Shown: piece after piece, positions 46,037 to 58,369 of the stretch
How positions within the stretch are numbered: the stretch's first letter is position 1
How the letters are laid out: the number at the start of each line of letters is the position of its first letter
Origin: Ephemerocybe angulata
Lineage: Eukaryota; Basidiomycota; Agaricomycetes; Agaricales; Psathyrellaceae
Assembly: GCA_013368325.1 (NCBI GenBank)
Contig: JAACJK010000001.1
Coordinates: forward strand, 3,162,001 to 3,226,000
Length of the DNA stretch: 64,000 nucleotides
Direction: 5' to 3'
Made by a program: the position numbers and the translations under genes
The notes under the pieces: generated by a model
Databases searched by the model: none
Told to the model about the DNA's origin: nothing
The model's input: only the letters and a program-made list of their open reading frames with translations

Positions 46037-47544
46037 CTACCAAGGCTGCGCAGCAAGCAGCTCAGACACCTTCACAACAAACTCGTCCCGACTCTTGAGG
46101 TCGGCAACGAAGTACCCTTTCAAGCCAGACAGCGACTGCTTCTTGATAACATCATAGACAGCATCCCAGGCCTTCTGGCAGTCCACCCTCCGCACGAGGC
46201 ACGCAAAGTCGCGCTTCTGGGTATACACCAGGAAATGGTTATACGAGCCATCAGGGTTCTTTAGCACCGGGGGAACCTGGACCTTGACGACGACCTGTTT
46301 CCCCCCAGGCGGGAGGTTCTTGGGCTCCTGGCTCATGCGGGTATGGCTGACAGGCACAGGGGGCACGGCTAACCCTCCGACGAAGCCGCGTCGGAAGGGC
46401 TCTTGAGGGATATTCATGGCCCCCAGTGCCTCCGGCAAATAGAAAGGCACCAGCTTCGCCGAGCTGGATACGGTAAACGGCTTGCACTTCTTCTTGTGGT
46501 CTGACCAAGCAGCGCCTGCATAAAGGGAAGTAAGCCCCCATTCCTTAGAGTTAATGTGAGACAACAACGGGACGTACGTTGGCACTCCCTAGAGCAATAT
46601 TGCACCGTATGGCACCCCGAGCACACTTTGAGCGACTTCTGCTCCAGCCCGCAATGCCCACAACACTTCCCTGTCATAGGAGCCGCATCTTTGCCCGACC
46701 TTTTCAAAAGCCACTTCTCCATCGCGGCATTAACCGTCGCGCCAGCTTCCAAGAACAACCGCCTGACCGCCTTTCCATTGCCATTCGGAATGTCGACGCT
46801 CGCGCCATACTCCATCAGGAGATCTATCCCAACGATATCGCCCCGCTGGATGGCGCAGCTCAACGCAGTCTCGCCCCAGCGGTTGCGGTAGTCGACCTCC
46901 GCCCCAGAAGCCAAGAGTTTCCGTATCAGCGCCTCTTTTCCAGGATAAGCTTTCAGGTCGCCGAGTACGCAGTGTTGGATCGCCGTGTAGCCAACGATGT
47001 CCGGGACATTCAGGGGTAGACTGCGAGAGATGAGAAACTCGAGGACAGCTAGGTGCTCTGGGTGGGGGAACCCGGGGGACCGAATCACTCGCTGAGAGCC
47101 AGTAACGACGAGCGTCGCGTAGCCGAACTCATACGGCGTCTCGGTATTGGTCAAGGGCGGGGCCATCCCGGTCATGAAGCACTTCAAAAACATGTTAACT
47201 TCGTCTCGAGAGCAACGCATGCACCGCACACCACTCACATACTGCACGGTCTTTAACAAACCCAAAAAGCAAGCCTTCCCGAACTCAGAAAGGTCCTCTA
47301 CTCTGAAACCCAAGCTTTCTGTGCAGTAAGTTGAGCATCGGGTCAGTCGCAGTCAAGACAGTGGTACTCAACGGTTGGAATAAAGGTGCTGAAGTCTAGG
47401 TCCTCCATTAGTGTCAGTGAGAAACCCAGGCTGAGCGAGAATTTTCTTCATTTCATCCGTAATGATGAATCCAACGCCTGGTTCGCAATTCCATTTCGGC
47501 GGGTTGGTAAAGTTGAGCTTTGCACCTTTCTTCGTCGTAGGCAT
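46037..47544 (-). CDS. Ankyrin-repeat and MYND-type zinc-finger protein 2
   Basis: Four exons: 47544-47373, 47318-47239, 47181-46578, 46515-46037; 444 aa. Same design as the gene at 8904: KILAQPGFLTDTNGG, ankyrin-like repeats (DIVGYTAIQHCVLG, DYRNRWGETALSCAIQRGD, MEYGASVDIPNGNGK), and a MYND finger (CGHCGLEQKSLKVCSGC, YCSRECQ, WSDHKKKCK). The C-terminal domain ends LKGYFVADLKSRDEFVVKV then LLAAQPW. Intron 2 (47238-47182, 57 nt) has no in-frame stop and could be read through; splicing it gives exact alignment with gene 1. Here intron 3 uses GT (GTACGT), unlike the GC donor in gene 1. The start M follows a 5' leader and gives MPTTKKGAK. Confidence 0.85.
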
Positions 47545-48691
47545 TGTTGCAGTATAGACTAAAGGACCGGAGGCACGTCTCAATTCTAGGAAGAGGAGTG
47601 AAGGACTGGAACGAATTGAAACAAAAGTCAGTGTGCAAGCACAAGCGCCGACCGAGTCAAAGCAAAAACTCGAAACTTACATAATCCCAAGCGCGGGAAA
47701 ACCCATCCTCACCCCCTCCTCCTCGTACCTCAACCATACCTGCTCTGCATCTCCTCAAAAAAACCACGTAGCAAGCAATATAGGGAGGAAGAGAAAGAAT
47801 GCCATTAGCCACACGAACCACGGCAAAATACTACAGTATCACAATCAAGTACTCATACAGAGATAAAAAAAGAGAGAAAATCCAAGAATCCAAACAGAAT
47901 GATCAAGCCAAAGCCGAAAACACCACGTACGTACACATGCCCCTCACCAAACACCAATCGAAGAAAAAGAAAGGAAAGAAAACGACCTCTCGATCACATA
48001 ATGTTACAGTTGAATGAGGAGGTATGAATGGAGGGATGAGAAGAGAGACAGAGGAAACTGATGATAGAGTTGATGTTGTCTGAGATACCACGAGAAATGA
48101 CAGGTGCAAGCAATTGAAGCAGACTCCGAGTCGAGCCCGGGGGTAGGATGATGGTAAGCGAAAAGGGCAATTAGCGCAGGACAAGGGAAAGCATGGGAAA
48201 GCAATGGTGCAATGGACGAAGGTATGGTACAGAACTCGAGGAAGAAAGGATAGAGATAGACTGGTGTGTGGAAGGAAGGAAGAGAGAGAACTAATAACCA
48301 TGCATGGACAATTACGAATTAATCCAAGAAGAGGGAATGCGAACGATTGACTGTACATCGATCTAGAATATGTGCATGGAGGAACGACAAAAGCAATGGT
48401 TGTGGTGTCACGGCAGAGATCACGATGGATGAGGGGAATCGATGAAGGAAAGGGAATGCGCCATAAGATGAATAAGTGAAGGGACTGAATCGATGAGTGA
48501 AAGGATGCCAATTAAATGCGAGATATAATGTGGGATCGATGCAAGGATGCAAAATGCGATGCAGCAGGGAGAGAAAGTAGACTAAAGGTACATATGGAGA
48601 GGGAAAAAAGGCAGGAGAAACGAGGAGAAACTCCACGAAAAAGGGACAGAAAAATGAGACACATAAATTCCAAAGGAAGAGGACCAAGGGA
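47545..48691. other. Intergenic region: MYND gene 2 promoter and AreA-like gene 3' side
   Basis: About 1.15 kb. The plus strand is A/G-rich (minus strand T/C-rich), which creates a long minus-strand open frame (47903-48511) of hydrophobic low-complexity residues. That is better read as 3' UTR or composition bias than as a gene. Confidence 0.5.
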
Positions 48692-51600
48692 TCACCACCC
48701 CGAAGTATGATAATCATGCGCCCAGCTGCGATTCCTAGCCATCGCAGTCCTCTTCCTATCATCCTCAACCTCAGCAGCATGCGCGTCCTGCAAACCAGTA
48801 CTCGCCCTCCTCTCCCTATCCCCAGATCCCCTAACACCCCCCTCCTCCTCCTCAAACACCTCCTGCCTCAAATTCGACGGACCCGCCTGCGCCTGCTGCT
48901 GCTGCTGCTGCTTCGGCTGCCTCGCTGCCGCCGACCCCTTCGCCCGCAGCTGCACCATACTCGGCGTCGTCGTCAACGGCCTCAACGGGTTCAACGCATT
49001 AATCTTCGGATTCGCCGCCACACCCCCCGTGCTCGTCGTCCTCCGAATCGGCACACCCGCCTGCCTCCTCTCCCACAACAACTGCCTCCTCAAACTCTCC
49101 GACATCTCCGACTTCAACATCTGCCTCCTCGTCGTCCTCGGCGTCGACGGCAACGCGTTCACGGGCAAGTTGTACGGGTGTCTCATGGGTATGGGTCCCG
49201 AGACAGTTCGCTCGACCTCCGCGCCCTCTGGGTATGCATGCGCCTGGGCCCCCGCTTGAACCTGCTGCTCCTGCTCTCGCGCCCACGGCGGAATCTCATC
49301 CCCTTCAGGCTGCGTTGGAAGAGCCCCGTTCGGCTTCGTGATCCCCCGCCGCGCAGCAAACTGTCTCAACCGATCCTGGGCAACACTCTGCGATAGCTGG
49401 ACACTATTATTCGTCCCCTCCTCCTCGCTGTCGCTCTCCTCCATCTCCTGCCCAGGAAGAGGCCCCTTGGGCCGGTATCCACTGCTCCCAGCACTCCCCC
49501 CACTCCGAAGGTCAGGAGCGATCGACGGCGGAGCAACCACACCCTTCGGCTTCACGCTGCTCGCCATAATCTGCGAGGGAACGGGTCCAGCAGCCGCGCT
49601 CTTCTTCGGACCGAAGCCCAAGCTGCGCATGCCACGTAGCGCAAGAGCCATCGCGTTCGTGGATATTGACGCGCGTGACTCCGATCGAACAGGGCTCGGA
49701 GGAACCGTTGACGTTCCCTTATCCTCGGTAGCAGAGACCACTGACTTTAGACGTTCCGGGGGAGGGGGAGGAGGCATACGCTTCGTATCGTCCAGGGTGG
49801 CGGAACGACGAGGGGCGCGTGCACGAGGTGGTTCCTGAGGTTGAGGCTGCGGCTGAGGTGCCTTTTCCTGTTCCTTCTTCGACATGACCTGGCGTTCGAC
49901 AGGTTTCTCGACTGCAGGCTGCGGGGCCGCCTGCTGCATGACAGGCTGCGCCGACTTGGTAGCTTGCACCACCTGCGCCGCCATCCCCGTCATCGCAGTC
50001 ATCCCAAACTTCGCAATATCCCCCGAACTATGCCCTCGCCTATACGGATGGTTCATAGGCAACATCGACGGATCCGGGTTCATCAGCTGCGTCAGATACC
50101 CGAAACTCTGCGTCCTATTCGCCTCGGTGAGGTTCTGGAACGACGTCGTAGGCTTCTTCGCGAACATTTCTTTCTGCCGCCGTTTCTCCTCCTCCTCGCG
50201 CTGAAGCTGCATCGCTGCACGCTGCACACGAATATCAGCTTCGCGTCGTTGTTGAATATGCTGCTGCTGCCATCCACGGCGAGTGTGGCGATTGGCGCCC
50301 GAGGTGTTCGAGTGAGTTCGCTGGAGCGGTGGGGGTGCAGGACGCTGTTGTTGCTGCTGTTGTTGCTCGTGCAGTTGCTGTGCTTGAGCTTGAGCTTGAG
50401 CTTGTAGTTGCTGCTCCAGTAGGACCTGTCGTTGCTGAGCATCCGGTTGCGACGCCTGACGCGTCGTTGCTGGTTGCTGTCGCGAGGCAGCAGACTAAAA
50501 CCGAATTTAGCATTTAAGCTCAAGGACAACGCATCCAAACCCAAAGAAGCTTACCTCCACAGCATTTCCACCTTCCGCATCCTCACTCGTCCAAGAATCC
50601 TCGCCGTCTTCACCATCCGTATCGGTATACTCCGACTCACTCGTGAGCAAAATCGTGCGCTTCTCATCCTGGGGCAACAACGGCTGTGCCAACGACTCGT
50701 GCACCCTAGCCAACGCAACAGCCCCAGCATCCTTCGTTCCCCGATTGCCCACCATCCCCGCAGCGTTCAAGCCCAGCCTAGTCGCAACAACTTCCTCCTG
50801 CTGTGCCGGACTCTCAACCAGACGACCTTTCCCCTTCGCATCCCCCTGCACATCCAAATTCATCCTCGACGCCAAAGCTTCGAATCCGCTCGGGGGTGCT
50901 CGAATGACCGACCCCGGTGCCCGACTCGAAATCTCAGTCCCAGCCGCACTCCCATTGTCTGAGTTCGAACCAAACTTAAACTTCGGCCTCGCCGACCCAA
51001 GCTGCATCATCTCTTTGTCCCTCCTCGCCGCCTCCCTCGCCGCCGCAGCCCCATCCTCAATCTCCCTCTCATACCTTGCCAGAACCGCATCATGGTCCTT
51101 CGCCGGCTCGACACCCCGTACGCCTCCTTGAGACACAGGCGAAACAACTTCCTCCTCTTCCTCCTCATCCTCATCCGTAACCTCCTCCACCTCTTCATGA
51201 CTCAACGTCCTCTTCAACGCCGCCCCACCCGAAAGACCCCCACCCCTACTCGCCGTCCTCGCCAATGCAACCCTCTTGCCCACCCCCGCCTTCGCTCCTC
51301 CCAACCTCTTCTTCCCTCCCGCCGCATGCCCATGCCCATGTCCATGTCCCCCACTACTCGTCGTCGTCATCCCCATAGTCGCAGCCAACGCACCCGCAGC
51401 CGCCCCCACACCCTTCCTCGCCCCCGCCGCATCCCTACTCCTACTCCGACTCGCACCGCTACTCGCCGTCCTATCCACAGTACTAGGATTCCCAGCCTTC
51501 CGACTCCGTCCGCCTCCAGCGCTAGCGGCCCCACTACTCGCACGCCGCGTCAAACTCGGCGCACCATGCTTCCCAAGGCGCGCAGACCGCGCAGCCGCCG

Positions 51601-53701
51601 AAGTCGTCGACCTGGCCGACTTGATAGAATTGGCTGACGTCGAGGGCTCAGCCATCATAGGCGAAACGGGGGCTGTAACGGTCGCATCGTTCGGCGACGG
51701 CGGTGCAGTTATCGATGGCTTGATGCTCGCAAGGGGCGTCATCAACGGAAGCGGTGCCCGTCGATCGCTCAACGAGCCCCCCTTGGTCTGCTGATCGGAG
51801 GACTCATCCGTATGAACGCTGGTCGCACCGATAGAGAGCTGCGACGACGACGAGTCCCTGGAGGCCGTGGTGTTCGACGCAGTCGTACTCGACGTGCTCG
51901 CCGTCGAAGACGTCGAAAGGCGGTTAGGATTCTGGGAGGCTGGCAGATTTTGGTTCGTAATCCCGTCCGTCTGTCCCTGGGGAAGAACGGTTGATGGGTC
52001 TTGCGTTGGAGGAGTCGACTGACCCCTCAAAGAAAGGTTGGTCGAGGATTCAGTTTGAGACGGCTGCAGCGCGCCGCCGAATTCGATCGGCGGGGCATTT
52101 AATCGCGACCGAGAGGCAGACCGAACGTTGAGTGTCGTGCCACGAGAATGCGCTTGTACGTTATGCGCGACCTGATTAAACGCAGGCGCGGGGATCGGAG
52201 CAAGCTGGCTTGATACAACCCTGTCTGATGGGAGCGCAAGGAACTGGCCGTGACGAAATTTACCGCCCTCGCCGGGAGGCAAGTACGATAACGGCGTCCC
52301 TGGAGGAGTAGGATGTGGGGTTGGGCCTGGAGTCGGGTTTACAACGACCAAGCGCGGTGGCGTTGCAACCGTTGGGAGAACGTGTGTGTTGTCGGAGATA
52401 ATGAACGCGGATTGCCGCTGAGGAGAAGGCTCGGACAGGAGCGGGGAAGGCCTATCTCCGTTGAGTCCGGGTTGCGTTTGGGTCAATGTCGGAAGTGGGG
52501 CAGAGTCCTGGGTTTCATGGAGGCCAAGGTATTGACGATGATCGTCAGTAGCCTCCTTATGATGAGTACAAGTGCATGTATCAGGCAGTGATGGCGATGG
52601 AGGGCCAGCTGTACTGGGGAGTGCGATGTTCGGCAACGTAGCCGTGGGCGTCATGCTCGAAGCACTGAGGGAAGAATCCTGGTATTGAGTATGCGAGGGT
52701 ATCGTATGTGAGCTGAGGACGTTGCTGGCGACGGCGAGAGACGGATGTGTTGACATGGCCGATGAGACTAGGTCTGGTTGCAATTGTACAAAAGGTGCCG
52801 ACTCGTCTCGCTCAGCGCCTGGAGTGGGGAGCTGTGATGATGCAGGGAATCGTGTCGTTTCGGCACCCGAAATACGCTCGGGAAGCGGAAGTAAAGGCAG
52901 AAGCGGCAGGAAAGTGCCCGACAGATAGAGATTAGAATCACCCGAGGCTGATCGACCTAGAGAGGCAGGTGGTGGGGCGAGGGATTCCGACCGCGGAATC
53001 CGCGTTACCCCGCCGTAGGACGAGGACATCGATAGCGAGACGAAGGTGGTGGAAGAAGCGGGAGAATGGGCCATCGCGCTCGAATTCGGAAGCATGTCAC
53101 AGATAATCTGACCAACGGGGAGCGGCTTCAGCGGTTTTCGGAAGCTTTCAGTGCGGTTTCGAAGCATGGGAGGTGCGGTGGGCGGGCTTGCTGGTGTGGG
53201 ACTCGCAGCGCCTACGTGAAAAGAGTATTAGGCCATGCTACATATATTTACCGCCAGGAATGGAACTGCCGCCGTGGTACTGGGCCTGGGGATGGAAAAA
53301 GGACTTACCAAGCGACAGGGTCTGAAAATGCGCCGCAACGTCCGGTGGCGGCAGCAGGGTCTCAATAGGTGTGGGGGGACGGTATGCCTTTTCATCCAGG
53401 GTCTCGCAGTCCTTCAGGAGACCATCCAATCCGACCCGACTTTCCGACAGGTCCAAAGGGATGGTAGCAAGCATATCCCTATACCACAAGCGCCATGAAA
53501 TATTCTCAAGCCTCCGTCCATTTTCTATCGACTCCTTGCATTTGGAGAAAACTAGTGTCCCTCTATTTCAGTTTTTATAGGCAGACAGCCGGAGCAGCAG
53601 AACTCACGAGTCCAAAGCTTTGAAAGAGCTTCACGGCCATCGAGCTCCCGGACGCCTTCCGGCGTCACAGAGAGGACGTGGGTGGGGAATGGAGCTAACA
53701 T
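48692..53701 (-). CDS. AreA-GATA-like (DUF1752) / DUF3295-type regulatory protein
   Basis: Four exons: 53701-53608, 53551-53309, 53211-50555, 50494-48692; 1598 aa. The N-terminus carries the AreA-type motif: LSKLWTLFSKCKESIENGRR continuing RLENISWRLW, split by intron 1. This conserved helix occurs in fungal nitrogen/stress regulators (AreA N-terminus, Mks1-like proteins). The middle is a long Ser/Thr/Pro-rich disordered region with Gly/His runs (GHGHGHGHAAGGKK) and an acidic block. The C-terminal half has Gln runs, LTEANRTQSFGYLTQLMNP, LRRQLLWERRQAGVPIRRTTS and the end WAHDYHTSGW, which resemble the DUF3295 C-terminal region. No GATA zinc finger is seen, so direct DNA binding is doubtful. Probable nutrient-signalling regulator; family label is by motif memory. 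Confidence 0.78.
48898..50404 (-). repeat. Gln-coding CAG/CAA runs in the AreA-like gene
   Basis: Two low-complexity stretches: about 48898-48915 (CTG-type run on the plus strand, seven Gln) and about 50340-50404 (mixed CAA/CAG and Gln-Ala repeats). Both stay in frame. Confidence 0.7.
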
Positions 53702-55595
53702 TGGGTATCGGCGGCGGGCACTCGTCCTTGCAAAGCCTTTTGAGGATGAGCCTTGGTGCGCCTGGCAGGAAAGACAAGGGGACTCACAAGGTCGCCCAAG
53801 CTCCGGCGAGCAGTAGCGGTGACAGAGAGGAGGTGACGGCTGACAGTAGTGTTTTCAGCAGGCTTCGTCGACGATGGCCACGACGACGAAAGGGCGTTCG
53901 TCGCTGTCTGGGACGATGGCGGAGGAGGAGGAGGAACTGGCACAAGGGCTCGCGGGTTTTCTGAAAAGAGCTGAACCAAGGCCTGCAACACACCGCTCGG
54001 TCCGAGGCTCTCTGCGAACCAAACACGGCCATCCCCAAATCACCTGCCCACGTTGCCGCTTACGTACGCAGTCCGGGGCATGTGACGTTTCCTTTCCGGG
54101 GTCTTCCCCGCATCTCGCTTGGTCAGAGCTGGCATGGCTCACCGGACACCCCATTCTCATGACCGCCTCAGTCTGGGGCACATCACTTCTTCTCAGAATC
54201 TCAGATCCTGCGAGAACGTGGCCTGCTGCCTCTACGTAACCTCGCAACACTCGTTCTACGGTGCCTTGTGGTGATCAAGGCTAGGGACTGGTCTCAGATC
54301 TCAGTGGTCTGCCTGCCTCTACAGCCCTTGAAGGGTCTCAGGGAGCGAGGTCCGGACATCTCGTACATTGAAACATTCGAGCCCTCAAGGTGGAGACCTT
54401 CATCTTTATTAATGAATGGCCCTGAATACGTCTCTGGCTATCTCTGGGCTTCCTCTAGCATCTCGACTTGCCTTGCTTCGGAAATTCCGGAACCACCAAC
54501 ATACGAATGGACCACACCTCTGTCTCCAAGGTTTCTTGTTCGTTTCTCTATGTCCGTCTACGTCACGAGCTCCTCTTGTTATCCCCCGATGCGCTGTACA
54601 CTCCCACAAGAAAAGCGCGCTCCTCTCGCCGGGGCATGCCCCTTGGAGGCAGCTGCGAAGGGTCTAGCCAGCCAAAAACTTTAATGACCCTGCGGCCATC
54701 CAGGCCTAGTGGGAAGAAAGGTGGCTTTGCTCAAAACACACATACGAGCCACTAAACATATGATACGAACCCCTCAGACTACGTAGCGACCTCGGGCTTC
54801 AGCAAAGGCCTTCCATCCCTTGCTCGTGATTGCCCTAGTGTTTCGCCACCCTGGAGCCTCCCGCTTTCCCTGGATCCACGAGTGACGGCACCGCTCTGCG
54901 CCTCTCTTGTGCCGCCGCTTGTGCCCGAGACGTGTCTTCTCGCGAACCCGCCCGAGTCTCGACGCTGAGACGGGGGCGCCACTCCCGCACAGACGATCAT
55001 AACGGCCCCAGCTGATTTGGATCGTGCGCTCTCGACTGCACCGGAGCATGATATGTTCGGGAGTACGCGACACAAACTAGAGCTGCTTTTGGGGATTTGA
55101 ATCTTCACGCAACATTCCCGAGGCAGCCCACCAGCCCTGGGCTCGGTGGGGTGCGTTACTTGGAGTAAACTTCGCTATCACCACGTTTCAAAGATGCAAC
55201 CTCCTCTGACTCTACAGGCGGTGCTATATTCGCCTTTTCTACGTCAAACGGGCGTCAATCATCTCAGCTGCGCATGGGTCTCAATAATCTCGACCGTTCA
55301 GCGTTCGAGAATAAGTGGCTTTTCCCCATCTATATTCTTCCCACTCCGAGTTACGATACTTAACTCTAGGCGTTATCGTATAGGTCCACCTATCAGCTTA
55401 AGGACCTAGCTCCGAGCTATCATTCCTCCACATTCTCTCAAATAAACAGCAATGCTGCGCACTCCGTTGAGTACCCTAACAGGTGGCGGGAACTTCGAGC
55501 TCAGCCTTAACGATAATCACCAATTACGCACGCACCTATCGTTCAAGCGGCGTACTACCATACGCTTCTACTTAGCTTATCTCCTGCTCCCACTA
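53702..55595. other. Gene-poor stretch upstream of the AreA-like gene
   Basis: About 1.9 kb. The first few hundred bases should hold the AreA-like gene's promoter and 5' leader. Open frames of up to about 140 codons occur on both strands (for example 54268-54684) but overlap one another and show no motif, signal peptide or splice pattern. Nothing supportable as a gene. Confidence 0.5.
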
Positions 55596-56213
55596 AGTGG
55601 CACGTTGCAGCTTCTTGGAACGGGTATCAGGTTGGACCAACCTCCGACTCTCGACACGAGACATGCAGGACCACTTGCTCTTGTGAACGCTTGTCCTTGT
55701 GAACGAACCCCCCTCCGATTTAAATAGGGTTTTGAATACCGGATTCACAAGAAACTTTGTCGCCATCAGCTCAACGAAGCCGAATCACTGCAGAGAAAAC
55801 AGTAGCTAATGCGCTTGCTTACTACAGGCTCAGAAATAGCCTCTTGGATACACAACCTCCCACACTACACCACACAAGCGCCCGGCGCTCACTTCCTCAC
55901 ACCAAGTAGCACGTTGCAGCCTGTTGCAGCTTCGTGGAACGGGTATCAGGTTGGACCAGATCTCCGACCCCAAACACAAATCATGCAGGACCGTTGCAGG
56001 TCCGCTTGCTCTTGTGAACGCTTGTCCTTGTGAACGAACACCCCTCCACTCAAATAGGCTTTTGAACACCGGATTCACAAGAAACTTTGTCGCCATCAGC
56101 TCAACGAAGCTGAAGCACAGTAAGAGCTTGCTTACTACAGGGTCAGATGCCCACTGTGGGAGGTTGTGTATCCAAGAGGCTATACCACATCCATACAAGC
56201 GCCCGGCGCTCAC
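55596..56213. repeat. Local repeat cluster: direct duplication (~240 bp) plus 26-bp inverted repeat
   Basis: Unit 1 (about 55596-55835) and unit 2 (about 55905-56147) share TTGCAGCTTC[GT]TGGAACGGGT, GCTCTTGTGAACGCTTGTCC, TCACAAGAAACTTTGTCGCC and GCTTGCTTACTACAGG. A 26-bp sequence at 55838-55863 recurs as a perfect inverted copy at 56156-56181. ACAAGCGCCCGGCGCTCAC occurs at 55874-55892 and again at 56195-56213 in direct order. No coding signal was found. It could be the remains of a nested or rearranged non-coding element. Confidence 0.75.
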
Positions 56214-58369
56214 CCAACCGGCAACTCAACCACACCCCGGACCATGACGCCCAACACGGTCATCGCTGTTCATCCCGCCACTCCGGGGACCCAGCAAATA
56301 TCAGTATCCCTCGAAACTTGATATACCTCCGCATGGTTGATACCCGGAATCCCGTCCACATCCCATCTCGCAACCGTACTGAAAAGCCAGGACTTCTGTG
56401 ACAACAAAGGGTCTGGCAGAACGAACCACCTTATGCACGGTCCTCTGCTCGCGAACACATGCGAACCGAGCCACAGCGGCGCTCCGGGCCCGCCAATTAA
56501 GCCGTCCATCCATACAAAGAACCCTCCTTGAATCCCCTTCGCCCTGTTTATCTATCCATCCATCTCCCCAACTAACGAGAAGGAGAAGCGATGATAGATA
56601 ATAGATAATCGCATCGCGATGCTGAATGTTCCAAGTCGAACCTTTCGCGAAGGCATTGAAGATCGATAATTGTGTCACCTCCCACCAATGTTCCACCATC
56701 GATCCTTTGGTCGCTTGACCTTTCTTCCTCTTCCACGAATCCGACAGACCATGAGCTTCCGGACCGTCGCCTACTATCAGATACAATCGATCCCCATTCC
56801 CCGCACCGATTATCCCGTCGTGATCAAGGAACATCGAAATAGGCGCCCGTCATACCCCGCCACTTGCTCTGACATTTCAGCGCTTCCGCGCCTTGTTTGA
56901 CCCAATCAGGGAACGCAAAGGGCTGGGGACGCTTTGGATGACTCAATTGAAGGGTGAATTTCGCAGTAGCGAGGGCAGTGGTGGGTAATACAACGAGTTC
57001 TACACGATATGTACAGGGAGATACTTTTGGGCCAACAACAAGCGAACGACGACGAGAATCCGAATACTACGACATACATGATAAGCTAATGAACCATACG
57101 AACGAAACGATATGTACAACGAAACAGCGGAAACCCCTTCCGCTATTTCGTACTACGGGTTGAGAAGAAGACTATATGATACTGGAATGATTAAATGATA
57201 AGGATAGAGGATGCACAAAAGTACAATAGCGAAGGTAAAAAGCGAACTAGCTTGGTTGAATGCGGGAATGGCAGGCGATATGTACACATTACATACAGGA
57301 GAATACGGCAATAAGTTGAAGTTAACAATAAGTAAGCAAGCGTGGAATGAGGGTGGGCAAGGAACGAAGCGAGGAGGTGATGAATGAAGGGGGCGGCGCA
57401 GGCCAGAAACCAATTCGAGGCATGAGCATACCCTTTTTCGTTTCGGAGTCAGGGAAGTATAAAACGGGGTGCCAATATCCTCTCGTAAGTCTACGAACCA
57501 AGGCATGAACAAAGTCAAAAGAAGAGACCGACGATAAGGGGATGATGGCGCAGCAACGGCAGGGGGGAAGGATGATGTAGACTGGCGGAGAGAGGCCACA
57601 CATCCTGGAATCGCTGTGGAGAACGTTAGGCTTTTAGGCGGTGCCACCTAAGCTTCCAATTTTACAGGCGACAAGGTTGAATGGGTGTGATAGGTTGTTG
57701 TCCCCGAAACAGGTCGAGGAACCCACCGGCAACCTTCGAAAGTTTATCCAACGTCGATCACAACACGCGCCGGGGAGTAACCTCGACGATTGGGCCCGCG
57801 GCGGGAGAAGTCTGAAGGTTAAGTCGAATGAATAACAGGAGCGTTCGAGCTTATCTCGCTCGCCACGAACTCTGTTTCGCCTATGATTGATCATGCCCGG
57901 AGTAGACGAGCGCGCGGCGATACGAGGGATAGGTGGTCAGCATGGCGAAGAGGCTGAGTGCGCTGTGGCGATAGATGGTACGATGATTATAGCTTCATAG
58001 TCATCGAAGGTCAAGCAAGGGCGTGCCGATAGGATATCGCAGGGGTCCGCGTCGAAGTGGAGTACGAAGGAAGCGTGAGGATGGGAAAGCAGCGTGTAGA
58101 CCAAGAAACTTTCGAAGAGAAGAAGAACCGGGATTGAGGCTGGCCAATGTTCAACTTGGAGTATCACCAGACCGCAATCCGGGAACGAGGCGTCGATAAG
58201 CTCGCAAAACGTTGCTGGGTATAGACAAAGCAATCCAATGAGACGGGCAGATAGGGAGGTTGAAATAGCGCTCGCAAGGTGAGAAGAGGGGCTGGGCATC
58301 TAGGCTTATCGTCAGAACAATTCTGGTAATAGGGGTGTGCTGGAGAACATACCGAACGAAAGATGACGA
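56214..58369. other. Gene-poor stretch downstream of the repeat cluster
   Basis: About 2.15 kb. Minus-strand frames (56301-56834, 57153-57647, 57937-58299) are hydrophobic or low-complexity and have no recognisable domain. The right part probably holds the 3' UTR of the zinc-finger gene at 58370. Nothing supportable as a gene. Confidence 0.45.

Noticed and set aside
47903..48511. 202-codon minus-strand frame of hydrophobic residues
   Set aside because: The plus strand is purine-rich here, so long Leu/Ser/Phe frames arise by composition; it fits the 3' side of the AreA-like gene.
48707..50407. Plus-strand Arg/Leu-rich frames opposite the AreA-like gene
   Set aside because: Low-complexity antisense of Ser/Pro/Gln codons; no independent signal.
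57153..57647. 164-codon minus-strand frame
   Set aside because: Low-complexity composition, no motif, no support from neighbours.
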